Below, piece by piece: positions 1 through 7,707 of a DNA stretch of 25,976 bases. This stretch comes from a virus. Position 1 is the stretch's first letter; every line of letters starts with the position of its first letter. The stretch is taken from positions 1 through 25,976 of the IMG/VR virus record IMGVR_UViG_3300037189_006654. One strand, given 5' to 3'. Below the pieces are notes generated by a model, which saw nothing but the letters and a program-made list of their open reading frames with translations, did no database searches and was not told where the DNA came from. Made by a program: the position numbers and the translations under genes.

Positions 1-432
1 AATGGAATTATCGACCGAGTAATAAAAGGAAAGAATAACACTTATCTAGTCTTGGATTATAAGACCTCCAAGAAGGAAAAAACTAAAATCGAACTGTTTC
101 AAGATACTCAATTAAAAGGATATACTTTAGCCATTCATAAAATGTATAAAGTACCAATTAAGAGTATAACTGTGGCTCACTACTATCCTCTAACTGGAAA
201 CATTGTTAGTATTAACTATACTAACAATCAAATATCTTCCTACACGCGCACGATCATTGACGAGGTTTGGAAAATCAGAAAATCAAAAAAAACAGATCTA
301 ACCGCCACAAGAAATGAGTTTTGTAACTGGTGTCCCTATAAAGGGCTTTGCCCTGAATTTAATGAGCCAATGGTTATAGAGGAGAACCTGAAGAAGCTAA
401 AGAAACCCGCTTCGTCCGTAGATTCCCAGTAA
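1..432 (+). CDS. PD-(D/E)XK family nuclease, RecB/Cas4-like, C-terminal part (5' end outside window)
   Basis: The reading frame is open from base 1, so the gene starts upstream of the window; the TTG at 52 lies inside the conserved core and is not the start. The visible 143 residues begin with GIIDRV (Asp at visible residue 5) and continue to LDYKTSK (Asp 19, Lys 21). This matches motifs II and III of the PD-(D/E)XK nuclease fold, where the two acidic residues bind metal and the lysine completes the active site. Near the end lie C108, C111 and C117 in a C-x2-C-x5-C arrangement. In Cas4 and AddB relatives this cluster, with one N-terminal cysteine, holds a 4Fe-4S centre; the fourth cysteine would be upstream here. 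The likely role is DNA exonuclease activity in phage recombination, replication or packaging. It is not obviously part of the tail operon that follows. Family assignment is firm; the specific role is inferred. Confidence 0.85.
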   Translation, partial: NGIIDRVIKGKNNTYLVLDYKTSKKEKTKIELFQDTQLKGYTLAIHKMYKVPIKSITVAHYYPLTGNIVSINYTNNQISSYTRTIIDEVWKIRKSKKTDLTATRNEFCNWCPYKGLCPEFNEPMVIEENLKKLKKPASSVDSQ

Positions 433-703
433 TAAAGGGTCTATAGAGGTCTATATCTACAGAATCAAAGAAATTTAGTACTTGATCTGGCGAATACTTA
501 CACTTCTTGGTTAAGTAAGTATATAATATAGTTATCTTTAAAGGTTTCTGCTTGTTAAGAGAATCTAATATTTTTAACTGAAAATGCTTTATAAACTTCT
601 CAGAATACTTATGTCTCCAACGCTCAACAAACTCAGAACTTAATGTATCATTTATTAAATCTATAAAATCTACTATATCTATATTTATATTTTCTTTTGA
701 CAT
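374..703 (-). CDS. Small minus-strand protein, unknown; possible gp33-like late-transcription factor (speculative)
   Basis: This 109-residue reading frame is the only credible minus-strand gene. It starts with ATG at 703-701, preceded on its own strand by AAAGG (715-711) at good spacing, and ends with TAA at 376-374. Its last 59 bases overlap the nuclease 3' end, tail to tail. It fills a stretch (433-700) that has no plus-strand gene. Composition is charged and looks like a small soluble helical protein, with no membrane segment. T4-like phages carry a small late-transcription coactivator, gp33 (112 residues), and the segment around YTYLTKKCKYSPDQVLNFF is faintly reminiscent of its helical core. 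The similarity is too weak to assign. The opposite orientation fits a gene controlled separately from the tail operon. Real gene: fairly likely. Function: unknown. Confidence 0.65.
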   Translation of the reverse strand: MSKENINIDIVDFIDLINDTLSSEFVERWRHKYSEKFIKHFQLKILDSLNKQKPLKITILYTYLTKKCKYSPDQVLNFFDSVDIDLYRPFITGNLRTKRVSLASSGSPL

Positions 704-724
704 TCATAAACCTTTATATATAAT
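697..724 (+). promoter_or_regulatory. Consensus sigma-70-type promoter for the tail operon
   Basis: The plus strand carries TTGACA at 697-702 and TATAAT at 719-724, both perfect matches to the bacterial sigma-70 boxes, with a 16-base spacer. Transcription would start near 731, leaving about 14 bases before the ATG at 745. The -35 box lies over the first codons of the minus-strand gene, and part of its match may come from that gene's ATG-TCA-A start, so chance cannot be excluded. This is the only intergenic space before a 25-kb run of plus-strand genes. Confidence 0.5.
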
Positions 725-725
725 A

Positions 726-733
726 TATTTATA
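726..733 (-). promoter_or_regulatory. Possible T4-type late promoter box for the minus-strand gene
   Basis: Plus-strand TATTTATA reads TATAAATA on the minus strand, identical to the T4 late promoter box. It is about 22 bases upstream of the minus-strand ATG, and an expected start near 719 would just include the AAAGG ribosome site at 715-711. The same octamer occurs by chance inside coding regions of this AT-rich window (for example 871-878, 3918-3925, 4022-4029 and 13373-13380), so only the position argues for function. Confidence 0.3.
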
Positions 734-744
734 TTATAGCAACC

Positions 745-1122
745 ATGCCCAGATTTTCTAAATCAATTATTGAAAAAATTAGAAATACATCATCAAAAAA
801 TAAGGTGTATATCTCTCCAATTGCAAAGAGTTCATCCTCTATTCAAGTTGGGGATGTTTTAATTTTTAAATATAAATATGAAGGAAAAATACAAGAGAAG
901 GTGGTAGTAACTGTTAAACCTGTAGAGAAAGATGCTAAAACTGGTAATAGTTTATTAACTTGTGTAAAGATAACTTTAGCTAACGAACTAACTCCACAAT
1001 ATATTAAAAGTATATATAATCTTAGATCTTCCTTTGGGGAGGATCAGTATAGAACTTATATTATGACCAAGATTATTGGAAATATTTATAAGTTTTCTTC
1101 TTTTGACCTTATAGAGGATTAA
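745..1122 (+). CDS. Hypothetical phage protein upstream of the tape measure, 125 residues
   Basis: A 125-residue basic protein and the first gene of the plus-strand operon. The ATG at 745 has no visible Shine-Dalgarno sequence and, if the promoter at 697-724 is used, only about 14 bases of leader. Residues around 35-60 (VGDVLIFKYKYEGKIQEK) look like beta strands of a small barrel. The C-terminal part contains DQYRTYIMTKIIGNIYKF. Small proteins with this layout, an F.Y.Y strand followed by a conserved FRTY-like segment, occur in marine T4-like phages as uncharacterised proteins, from memory. Its place just before the tape measure resembles that of a tail-assembly chaperone, but there is no overlap or slippery site linking the two frames, so I do not assign that role. 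Confidence 0.75.
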   Translation: MPRFSKSIIEKIRNTSSKNKVYISPIAKSSSSIQVGDVLIFKYKYEGKIQEKVVVTVKPVEKDAKTGNSLLTCVKITLANELTPQYIKSIYNLRSSFGEDQYRTYIMTKIIGNIYKFSSFDLIED

Positions 1123-1131
1123 AATTAAAAA

Positions 1132-2874
1132 ATGGCAGATTCCAATATTTTATTACAAACTTTAGATGCTAGTCTCAAAGCAACTGGGGCTGTATTTGAT
1201 ATTGGAACAAAAACACTAGGACTTGCGATTGACCAATTAAAAGATCAATTAAAAGAATTTGATGCTTTACAAGAACAATCTTTAGGTATAGGATTAACTT
1301 ATACAGAAGCTTTAAATAAAAATAATTTAGCAATAGGTAAATTTGGAGCAACCCTAGACACAGCTTTTAATATAAATCTAAGTTTAGTAAAAAATAGATT
1401 AGAAACCAATACAGAAGGTTTAGTAAAACTTGCAGCCATTCAAGAAGCTCTAGGAATTTCTAGCAAAGAAACAATTTCAACATTTAAACAAGTAGGGATC
1501 ATAGGAGGGCTGACAAATGATCAACTTGGCAATCTAGCTAGAATTACAGCAGATTCAGCACTCATGTACAACACATCTACTGAGGTTCTAGTCAAGGCGT
1601 TAGACGCTTTAAAACCAGCAGTAGAAGGAGCAATGCTTGCAAATGGGGATGTTGCTGGATTAGCAGAAGCTTCTATGATGGCAGTTGCTGCCGCAGGGGA
1701 AGCTAATGCTGATAGAATGATAGAAGTTATAAACTTCTTAGCTGACCCAAGTATTGAGGCTAGAGCAAAGAAAGCTCAGTTAGGTATTTTAGATAGCACT
1801 AATGGATTGCTTTTTGAGAGTTTAAGTGCAGAGCAAAAAGCTAAATTAGTATTTGATAATATTAATAAAGCTGCGGATACTCTAACTAAGAATTTTGGAA
1901 ACAACATTAATACAAAAGATATTTTAAAATCTTTAGGATTAGAGCAATTAGGAATTTCATTTATTGCTCTTTCTGAGAATGTTGGAGCTTTGAATGTATC
2001 AATAGATGAAAACCTCGCGGCTCAAAAAGCAAATGCTGCATTAAATAATGTTTTTGAAGGTATAGAATCAGCATTTAATAATCTAAAAAGATCTGTTGGT
2101 GAAAGAATTGAACCAATAACACAAACAATAATAGATGTTGCTAATGCTATAGCTATAGGAATTGGAACTGCTCTTGATCCTATTTTTAAATATTTTGATG
2201 AACTTACTCAAAAGCTTAAAGGAGAAAATAGAGAAAAAATTCTCCAAGAAATTTCAAATACGGTAACACAAGTTACCGCATCATTTTTATCTTTTTTAAT
2301 AGAATTTGGACAATTTGCTGTCACTGCTGGAAAGATATTAATTGATTCATTACCTTCTTTAATGGCTATAGCAATGAAACTTCCAGAGGCGATTAATTCA
2401 GCTATTAGTTTATATAATGCAGCCGTTCCAGGGGGAATGGAACTTCCAGAACTCAAAACTCTTAATGATGAAGAAAAAGCAAAACTACAAGAATCTATGA
2501 AAGGTCTTACTGATTTAAAAACTTCATTAGGAAATACTAGTGATAATTTAACTAAAATAAGAGAGTATATGGATAGAACAGCTTCAGCAACAGAACAAAC
2601 AGCAGAGAATACTGTAAAAGAACCAGAGAGAAAAAATATATTACAAGATACTAATGATCTGATAAATTCCACATTTAGAGAATTTTTTAGAATTCAAAAT
2701 GAAATATCTCAAGGAAAAACTCTATCTCAAATAGAATCCCATTTAGCTTACGCTGGTATTCAACAAGAAAGAGTATTAGATGCAGCAAGAGAAAATAATA
2801 ATTTAATGGGAATACAAACTAATGCGATTCAAAATCAAGAAATTCCAGCAGTAGCCCCTGCTCCAGGAGATTGA
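1132..2874 (+). CDS. Tape-measure-like tail protein (position and size of T4 gp29)
   Basis: This 580-residue, mostly helical, Ala/Leu/Asn-rich protein has long amphipathic stretches. Two hydrophobic segments lie in the second half: roughly residues 328-350, around AIAIGIGTALDP, and about 383-420, around LIEFGQFAVTAGKILI. These are typical of tape-measure proteins, which span the tail lumen, fix tube length and are ejected with the DNA. The size is close to T4 gp29 (590 residues), so by the usual length rule the tail tube would be near T4 size, about 85-95 nm (inference). A low-complexity Glu/Asn/Gln-rich tail follows the hydrophobic region. The next genes are the tube/baseplate adaptor, gp53-like protein and hub, the order expected for a gp29-type protein. 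The start ATG has no clear ribosome site. Confidence 0.75.
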   Translation: MADSNILLQTLDASLKATGAVFDIGTKTLGLAIDQLKDQLKEFDALQEQSLGIGLTYTEALNKNNLAIGKFGATLDTAFNINLSLVKNRLETNTEGLVKLAAIQEALGISSKETISTFKQVGIIGGLTNDQLGNLARITADSALMYNTSTEVLVKALDALKPAVEGAMLANGDVAGLAEASMMAVAAAGEANADRMIEVINFLADPSIEARAKKAQLGILDSTNGLLFESLSAEQKAKLVFDNINKAADTLTKNFGNNINTKDILKSLGLEQLGISFIALSENVGALNVSIDENLAAQKANAALNNVFEGIESAFNNLKRSVGERIEPITQTIIDVANAIAIGIGTALDPIFKYFDELTQKLKGENREKILQEISNTVTQVTASFLSFLIEFGQFAVTAGKILIDSLPSLMAIAMKLPEAINSAISLYNAAVPGGMELPELKTLNDEEKAKLQESMKGLTDLKTSLGNTSDNLTKIREYMDRTASATEQTAENTVKEPERKNILQDTNDLINSTFREFFRIQNEISQGKTLSQIESHLAYAGIQQERVLDAARENNNLMGIQTNAIQNQEIPAVAPAPGD

Positions 2875-2880
2875 TAATCC

Positions 2881-3789
2881 ATGACAAATAAGTATGTATA
2901 TAATCGTGAACTACCATCAAGATCAAATCTTGTATTCATATTTCCAAATTCAAATGGAGGAACTCCCACTAGAGTAGTGTTACCTTTTTTAGAAAATATT
3001 ACATTACAAGAAACAAAAGCTGCTAGATATCAAGATTTTAAATTATTTGGAAGATCTAGTGATCTATACGGATATATGGGAGCAGACTCAAGAAAGTTTA
3101 GTTTAGAGTTTTCTCTAACATTCCCACACATTCAGTATGAACATCCAGAATACAATGTTGATAATATAATAAAAGAAAAACAACCTAAAACCACAGAAGT
3201 TCCGACTAAGGAAACTATACAACAAACACAAGCTGGAACTGCTACTAAAAAGTATCTTGAAAAAAGATCCCAACAATATAATTCTTTATTTACAGAACAC
3301 ATTGCAGATAAATTACCTCCAGTTCAAGTCTTAGGAGCACCTACTGATGTATCTATTCCTACAATTCAAATTCCAAATATAATAGGAAGTAAATCAGAAA
3401 TAGATTACTTTCCAAAAAATAAAGTAAGAACATCAGAATTAATGTTATATTGGACAAACATAGTAAGAGCTTCTGTAGTTAATGATTCTAAATCCCCTGT
3501 TCTAGGTCCACCAATAATTAGATTGACTCATGGAATTCTATATCAAGATATTCCATGTATTTGTAAAAATTATTCTTTTTCAATAGAAAAAGAATCAACA
3601 TATGATCTATTTACTTTAATGCCTCAAGTAATTAATTTTAGTATGGAATTAGAAGAACTGAGAACTGGGGATTATGGTGAATATGAAAAATCTAAAGTTG
3701 TAGTTAGAGACAACTTAGTTGGATATGAAGCATTATTTGAAAAAGATCGCAGTATGGATCCTGGATCTTTGGAGACACCAATAATATGA
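2881..3789 (+). CDS. Tail-tube/baseplate adaptor protein (gp48/gp54-type position)
   Basis: A 302-residue soluble protein. Near the N-terminus it reads FLENITLQETKAARYQDF and then LYGYMGADSRKFSLEFSLTF. This pattern (a strand, E-[ST]-K-x-[AR]-x-Y, then G-A-x-S-R-x-[FL]-x-L-x-F) recurs in myovirus proteins that start the tail tube or join it to the hub. T4 gp48 (364 residues) and gp54 (320) occupy this position and have tube-like folds. Residues about 90-130 form a Thr/Gln/Lys-rich linker. The C-terminal half has ELMLYWTNIVRASVV and FSIEKESTYDL, consistent with a beta-sandwich end piece. GGAGA at 2865-2869 precedes the ATG, and the stop overlaps the next start by four bases. The exact T4 counterpart is uncertain; a role at the tube-baseplate junction is likely. 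Confidence 0.65.
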   Translation: MTNKYVYNRELPSRSNLVFIFPNSNGGTPTRVVLPFLENITLQETKAARYQDFKLFGRSSDLYGYMGADSRKFSLEFSLTFPHIQYEHPEYNVDNIIKEKQPKTTEVPTKETIQQTQAGTATKKYLEKRSQQYNSLFTEHIADKLPPVQVLGAPTDVSIPTIQIPNIIGSKSEIDYFPKNKVRTSELMLYWTNIVRASVVNDSKSPVLGPPIIRLTHGILYQDIPCICKNYSFSIEKESTYDLFTLMPQVINFSMELEELRTGDYGEYEKSKVVVRDNLVGYEALFEKDRSMDPGSLETPII

Positions 3790-4094
3790 TTAATAACAAA
3801 AAACTTGAAGGACCTTACTCAATAGATAAAGTTTTTTATAACCACAAAGGTAAAAAAACTACCAGTATTCTAAACTCTTCAAGATATGAATCTATAATTA
3901 AAGACATAAACATTATTTATAAATATGATGTAGCTAGTGTTCCAGCTTCAATGAAAAATAGACCTGATTTATTAGCTAATTATTACTACGGTGATCCAAG
4001 TAATTGGTGGTTAATTATGTTTATAAATAATATCAATGACCCATTTGAATCTTTAAATCCAAATCAAAAAATAGCATTTCCTAAAATAAAATGA
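3786..4094 (+). CDS. gp53-like baseplate wedge protein with LysM-like fold
   Basis: The 102-residue product ends in a compact motif: RPDLLANYYYGDPSNWW, then LIMFINNINDPFESL, then a final KIAFPKIK. The pattern Y-x-G-D-P-x-x-W-W-x-[IL] followed by N-x-I-x-D-P-F and a terminal basic I-x-[IF]-P strand is characteristic of gp53/LysM-like baseplate proteins and tail protein X relatives. In these it binds wedge or hub subunits rather than peptidoglycan. It is about half the length of T4 gp53 (196 residues), so it may be a minimal version. Its ATG overlaps the previous stop by four bases (ATGA), and its own stop overlaps the hub gene in the same way, indicating translational coupling. Family membership is well supported. 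Confidence 0.8.
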   Translation: MINNKKLEGPYSIDKVFYNHKGKKTTSILNSSRYESIIKDINIIYKYDVASVPASMKNRPDLLANYYYGDPSNWWLIMFINNINDPFESLNPNQKIAFPKIK

Positions 4095-6613
4095 CCACTA
4101 CTTCGTTTGTTCCAACTCCTTATGTTTTCGTAGCTTTTAAAAAAGAAGCTGTGAATGAATTTAGAGATTTAGTTAGAGCAGGAACAGACGAAGGTTTAAT
4201 AAAAAAATTTATTGGAAAAGAAGATTCTGTATTATTTACTAATTACGCGAATCCTAATTTTATTTCTTTTTCTCATGGAATAGCGGCAGGAGATGAATTG
4301 GTATGGACCATGAAATTAGAACTCATAGATCCAACAGAACAATTAGAAAATAGAATTACTAAAGCTTGCTTGTTTCCTAGTATAGTTCAAACTGATTTAA
4401 ATAATAATCTACAAAAAGATCAAAAAGAACTTAGAGCAAATCAAACAACTAATAGTCCAGAAGATTATAAAAACTTAGCTGATGCATTTGCAAAAAAAGT
4501 TGAAGATTATGCAAAAAAAGTAGATGTTAGAAAATATTACATAACTTATGGAATGGGTGCAAATATTGATACTTGGGCGGGAGTTTTTGAGGCTGTTTTG
4601 ACGGGAGCGGAAATACAATATTCAGAATTTAAAAAGGTAGTGTTAACTCTTACTCCAACAGTACCTGCCTCAAATTCTATGAAAACAAATTCCAAAGCAA
4701 CAGTAGAACAATACTCTACACCACAAACAGATTTAAGAGTTAGTATTACTGCTGAGTCTAAAGTAATACAGATAAATAAACTTTTAGATCCACAGAATAA
4801 TTTTTTTAGTATTTATGATTATGATGAAACAAGTAAATTTGATTTTGAAAAACCTTTAGTTACAGAAAAATATATGAACCCATTGTTTGATTTTCATTCA
4901 ATGGTACGAGATCTAATAAAAAATTCTATATCATCAATTACAAAAAATAATAATGTTTTAGTATTACTTCCAGATTTAAATTATTTATTTTCCTTAACTG
5001 AAAAAGAAATATATACTGTAACTAAAAAAATAAAAGAAAGTAAAAATCAATCGTTATCTAAATCAAGGGAAATACTTAATCCAGAGATTGTTTTACTTGC
5101 TGATTCAATTTCTGAATGTTCAAAAATAGAAAGAATATTGAATATTTTTGCAAATAAAACTTCATTAAATCTATCTAAAATTGATACTACAAGATCTGAA
5201 GACATTACTCAAACTCAAACTCCTTCAAATAGTACTACAACTCCGCATGAGACTGAATGGGATAGTTTAAAAGGGCCTTATACAGCTAGAAAAAGATACT
5301 ATGAACAAAATGAATTTAAATTATCTAAATCTTCATTAACAGAATACGATGATGGAAAGCCAGACTTTTTTAAATTAATAAAACAAACAGTAAGTGATAT
5401 ATATTATTTTTTACCTCAAAGAAAACCAAGAGTTAGATTGGTTCACGAATCTAATTTAGATATTTTAAAAGTATGGGAGAATAATTACAAAGATGATCCC
5501 ATGTTTAAAGATTTAGATTTAAAAAATCCAGTTTTAATTTTTGGTGATGTTGTGATGATACAAAAATTATATGGATCAAAAAAAGCTAAATTAGAATCTT
5601 CCTCCGGGTATCCAAATCCTAATTCACATTATAATATTTTACATCCAAAAGATAAACTTTTGAATGATTCAAGTTTTCTTGCTAGGATGACCGGGGTAAC
5701 AAAAAATAAATTTTCATCTGTAGCTGCTTATTCAAATTTAACAACAGTTCCTGATACTTTTGCGTATGCTCTGGAGAAAACTGGAATAACTAATAAAGAT
5801 CTAATGGATCTCCCTGTATTTAGATATAATTTAAAAAATCCAAATATATTAAAAATAAAAGCTTTTGCTAATACAATTTATTTTAGTGAACTTGCAGAGG
5901 GATTCCAAAAAGAAGTTACTAGAAAAATTTCTAGACACTTAGCTGGTCCATACAACGAAGAAACAAAATTAAATCCATTCTTAAATGAGACTGCTGTTTT
6001 AGCATATATTCAAGATAGACTAAGTAGAGAAGGATCATCACAAGCTACCATTGAAAAAATTTCCTCTGATTTAAAAGATAATTATACCGTAAATAAAGGA
6101 CTCCCTGGAGTTCCAGCAATAATTCCAGGAACTCCTGCAACTTTAGAATCAGGAGAAACTTTTTTTACTGAACCAGAAATTTTATCTTATTATATTACTG
6201 ATTTAATACGACAAGTTCAAGAAACTAATGGATTTTTATCTAAAACTTATATTACTGATTATGATTTCCATGATCCATCTCTTTACCCACAAATAAATAG
6301 ACAATTTGATATACTTAATAGATTTTTTAGTATTCAGATAGAAACTCTTCCAATGTTTGCTTTATCAGATGTTTCTTTAATAAATTCTCCTTGTTTTATA
6401 TTTGCAAAGTCCCCACAAGTAGTTAATTCTGATTTAGAAAATTCAACAAAGCAAAAATTAAAAAATAATTATTTAGATTTTGTCTCTAATAGTTATATCT
6501 TTATGGGATTTAAACATACAATAAAGACAGGAAAGCTATCTTCAGAGTTTATGTTAACTAGAGATTTAGGAAAAACAGGGATTATCCAAAAAGATCAAGA
6601 GGATATAGAATGA
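4091..6613 (+). CDS. Baseplate hub protein (gp27-like position), unusually large
   Basis: 840 residues, directly before the spike gene and coupled to it by an ATGA overlap, as expected for a gp27/gp44-type hub that holds the spike trimer. The N-terminal third has features of hub proteins: NPNFISFSHGIAAGDELVW, then MKLELIDPTEQLE, and later YITYGMGANIDTWAGVF followed by LTGAEIQYSEFKKVVLTLTP. These are alternating beta strands resembling the tube-like hub domains. Residues about 360-395 are a Ser/Thr/Gln-rich linker, and residues about 680-700 form a Pro/Gly-rich loop (PGVPAIIPGTPA). At more than twice T4 gp27's 391 residues, it must carry an extra domain in the middle or C-terminal half that I cannot identify. 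No catalytic motif is visible. Confidence 0.7.
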   Translation: MTTTSFVPTPYVFVAFKKEAVNEFRDLVRAGTDEGLIKKFIGKEDSVLFTNYANPNFISFSHGIAAGDELVWTMKLELIDPTEQLENRITKACLFPSIVQTDLNNNLQKDQKELRANQTTNSPEDYKNLADAFAKKVEDYAKKVDVRKYYITYGMGANIDTWAGVFEAVLTGAEIQYSEFKKVVLTLTPTVPASNSMKTNSKATVEQYSTPQTDLRVSITAESKVIQINKLLDPQNNFFSIYDYDETSKFDFEKPLVTEKYMNPLFDFHSMVRDLIKNSISSITKNNNVLVLLPDLNYLFSLTEKEIYTVTKKIKESKNQSLSKSREILNPEIVLLADSISECSKIERILNIFANKTSLNLSKIDTTRSEDITQTQTPSNSTTTPHETEWDSLKGPYTARKRYYEQNEFKLSKSSLTEYDDGKPDFFKLIKQTVSDIYYFLPQRKPRVRLVHESNLDILKVWENNYKDDPMFKDLDLKNPVLIFGDVVMIQKLYGSKKAKLESSSGYPNPNSHYNILHPKDKLLNDSSFLARMTGVTKNKFSSVAAYSNLTTVPDTFAYALEKTGITNKDLMDLPVFRYNLKNPNILKIKAFANTIYFSELAEGFQKEVTRKISRHLAGPYNEETKLNPFLNETAVLAYIQDRLSREGSSQATIEKISSDLKDNYTVNKGLPGVPAIIPGTPATLESGETFFTEPEILSYYITDLIRQVQETNGFLSKTYITDYDFHDPSLYPQINRQFDILNRFFSIQIETLPMFALSDVSLINSPCFIFAKSPQVVNSDLENSTKQKLKNNYLDFVSNSYIFMGFKHTIKTGKLSSEFMLTRDLGKTGIIQKDQEDIE

Positions 6614-7707
6614 GAATATCTTTAGCAGAAGTTACGGATGTAACAAATATTTCAACTTCATTTAAATTTAAAGCTAGAATTTCTTGTTTAGGAAATGTAG
6701 AATTAGATGTTTGGTATACTTCCCCTTACTTTGGAAATAAGGGTGCTGGATTTGTTTTTATTCCTTCAGAAGGTCAGAGTATCTTAGTTTTACAACCAGA
6801 GGGAGAAGAGGAATTTTATTATATTGGTACTGTCTTGGAGGAATCTGCTGCTGAATTAGTAGATGATCCCATTATACCTGTAGAAGAAAACATTCCTCCA
6901 AATGAGAGGGTGGATAGCCATATGTATTCTGCTAGGGGTAAACCACAAAGACTTCTATTTAAAGACCCCTTTGGAAATAAACTATTACTTTCTCAAGAAT
7001 ATAATGATAGTTATTTTAACTTAAAAAATGAATTAAAATCATCTGTAGGAAAGCAAGTTAGTTTAGTCGATACCCCTGGCATAGACTCTTTAATAATAAA
7101 GAATCAACATGGGGATGGATTTGTAATCACCTCATCTCCAACCTCACAAGATCCCTCTAGAAGCATTAGAAGCTATGCCCACATCAGCCAGGAGCATAGA
7201 ACAGCCTTAGGAAGGTATCTTGTTCATCTTGGGGATGGCAGGGATATTACCATAGTAAATACCTCAACTGGGCAATATAAAGAAGCTGGGGATGAGGATG
7301 ATTTACGCTATGGTAATATAAATCTAGAATCAAGAAATAAAGATATTAATATCTATTCCAGAGCTTCTAAAAATTTAGGTAAAATTCATATTGAGTGTAC
7401 AGATCCAAACTCTTCTCAAATAATACAAGTTAGGACTCGATCTGGAGATTCCACAATTCGGGTTGATTCAAACAACAAAATTGAGATAAGAAGTGCAAAT
7501 GACCTACATATAGAAGTAGGAGGAAACTTAAATTTAAGAGTTGGAGGAAAACTTAGTATTGAAGCTGGAGGAAGAATAGATATGAAAACAAGCGGTCAAT
7601 TTAATTTAGATGGGGCCACCATAGATCTAAATTCCCAGCAAGCTGATCCAGATACACCAACAATGAACCCTGTAGAGAGTTCTTACCCAAATAGAGTTCA
7701 ATCCTAA
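6610..7707 (+). CDS. gp5-like central spike protein, OB-fold plus beta-helix, no lysozyme domain
   Basis: 365 residues. Residues 1-85 fit the gp5/VgrG OB-fold: KARISCLGNVELDVWYTSPY, FVFIPSEGQSILVL, then EEFYYIGTVLE. A middle section has FKDPFGNKLLLSQEY and TPGIDSLIIKNQHGDGFVI, strands typical of the start of the spike prism. Residues about 240-340 hold short alternating strands with VGGNLNLRVGGKLSIEAGGR, the Gly-containing beta-helix repeat seen in gp5 and VgrG needles. T4 gp5 (575 residues) has a lysozyme domain between OB-fold and helix; here none fits in the roughly 150 residues available and no catalytic Glu/Asp/Thr signature is visible. The spike therefore probably pierces mechanically and relies on another enzyme, or on none, for the wall. 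AGAGG before the ATG supports the start. Bases 7141-7260 are locally GC-richer than the gene. Confidence 0.85.
   Translation: MRISLAEVTDVTNISTSFKFKARISCLGNVELDVWYTSPYFGNKGAGFVFIPSEGQSILVLQPEGEEEFYYIGTVLEESAAELVDDPIIPVEENIPPNERVDSHMYSARGKPQRLLFKDPFGNKLLLSQEYNDSYFNLKNELKSSVGKQVSLVDTPGIDSLIIKNQHGDGFVITSSPTSQDPSRSIRSYAHISQEHRTALGRYLVHLGDGRDITIVNTSTGQYKEAGDEDDLRYGNINLESRNKDINIYSRASKNLGKIHIECTDPNSSQIIQVRTRSGDSTIRVDSNNKIEIRSANDLHIEVGGNLNLRVGGKLSIEAGGRIDMKTSGQFNLDGATIDLNSQQADPDTPTMNPVESSYPNRVQS

Noticed and set aside
52-432. TTG at 52 as the start of a 126-residue protein
   Set aside because: The frame is open to base 1 and the preceding residues include the GIIDRV nuclease motif, so the real start is upstream of the window.
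433-744. Transcription terminator between nuclease and tail operon
   Set aside because: No GC-rich stem with a U-run was found. The short duplicated GGTCTATA near 439-455 is part of the minus-strand coding sequence.
745-1140. Frameshifted tail-assembly chaperone pair ahead of the tape measure
   Set aside because: There is no slippery heptamer near the end of the 125-residue gene and no overlapping second frame; the next gene begins cleanly at 1132.
2208-2672. 154-residue minus-strand frame inside the tape-measure gene
   Set aside because: It is the antisense of a well-supported gene, with Ser/Leu-rich low-complexity composition and no context; a shadow frame.
4022-4029. T4-late-like TATAAATA before the hub gene
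   Set aside because: It lies inside the gp53-like coding sequence. Identical octamers occur elsewhere within genes (871, 3918, 13373), as expected by chance in AT-rich DNA.
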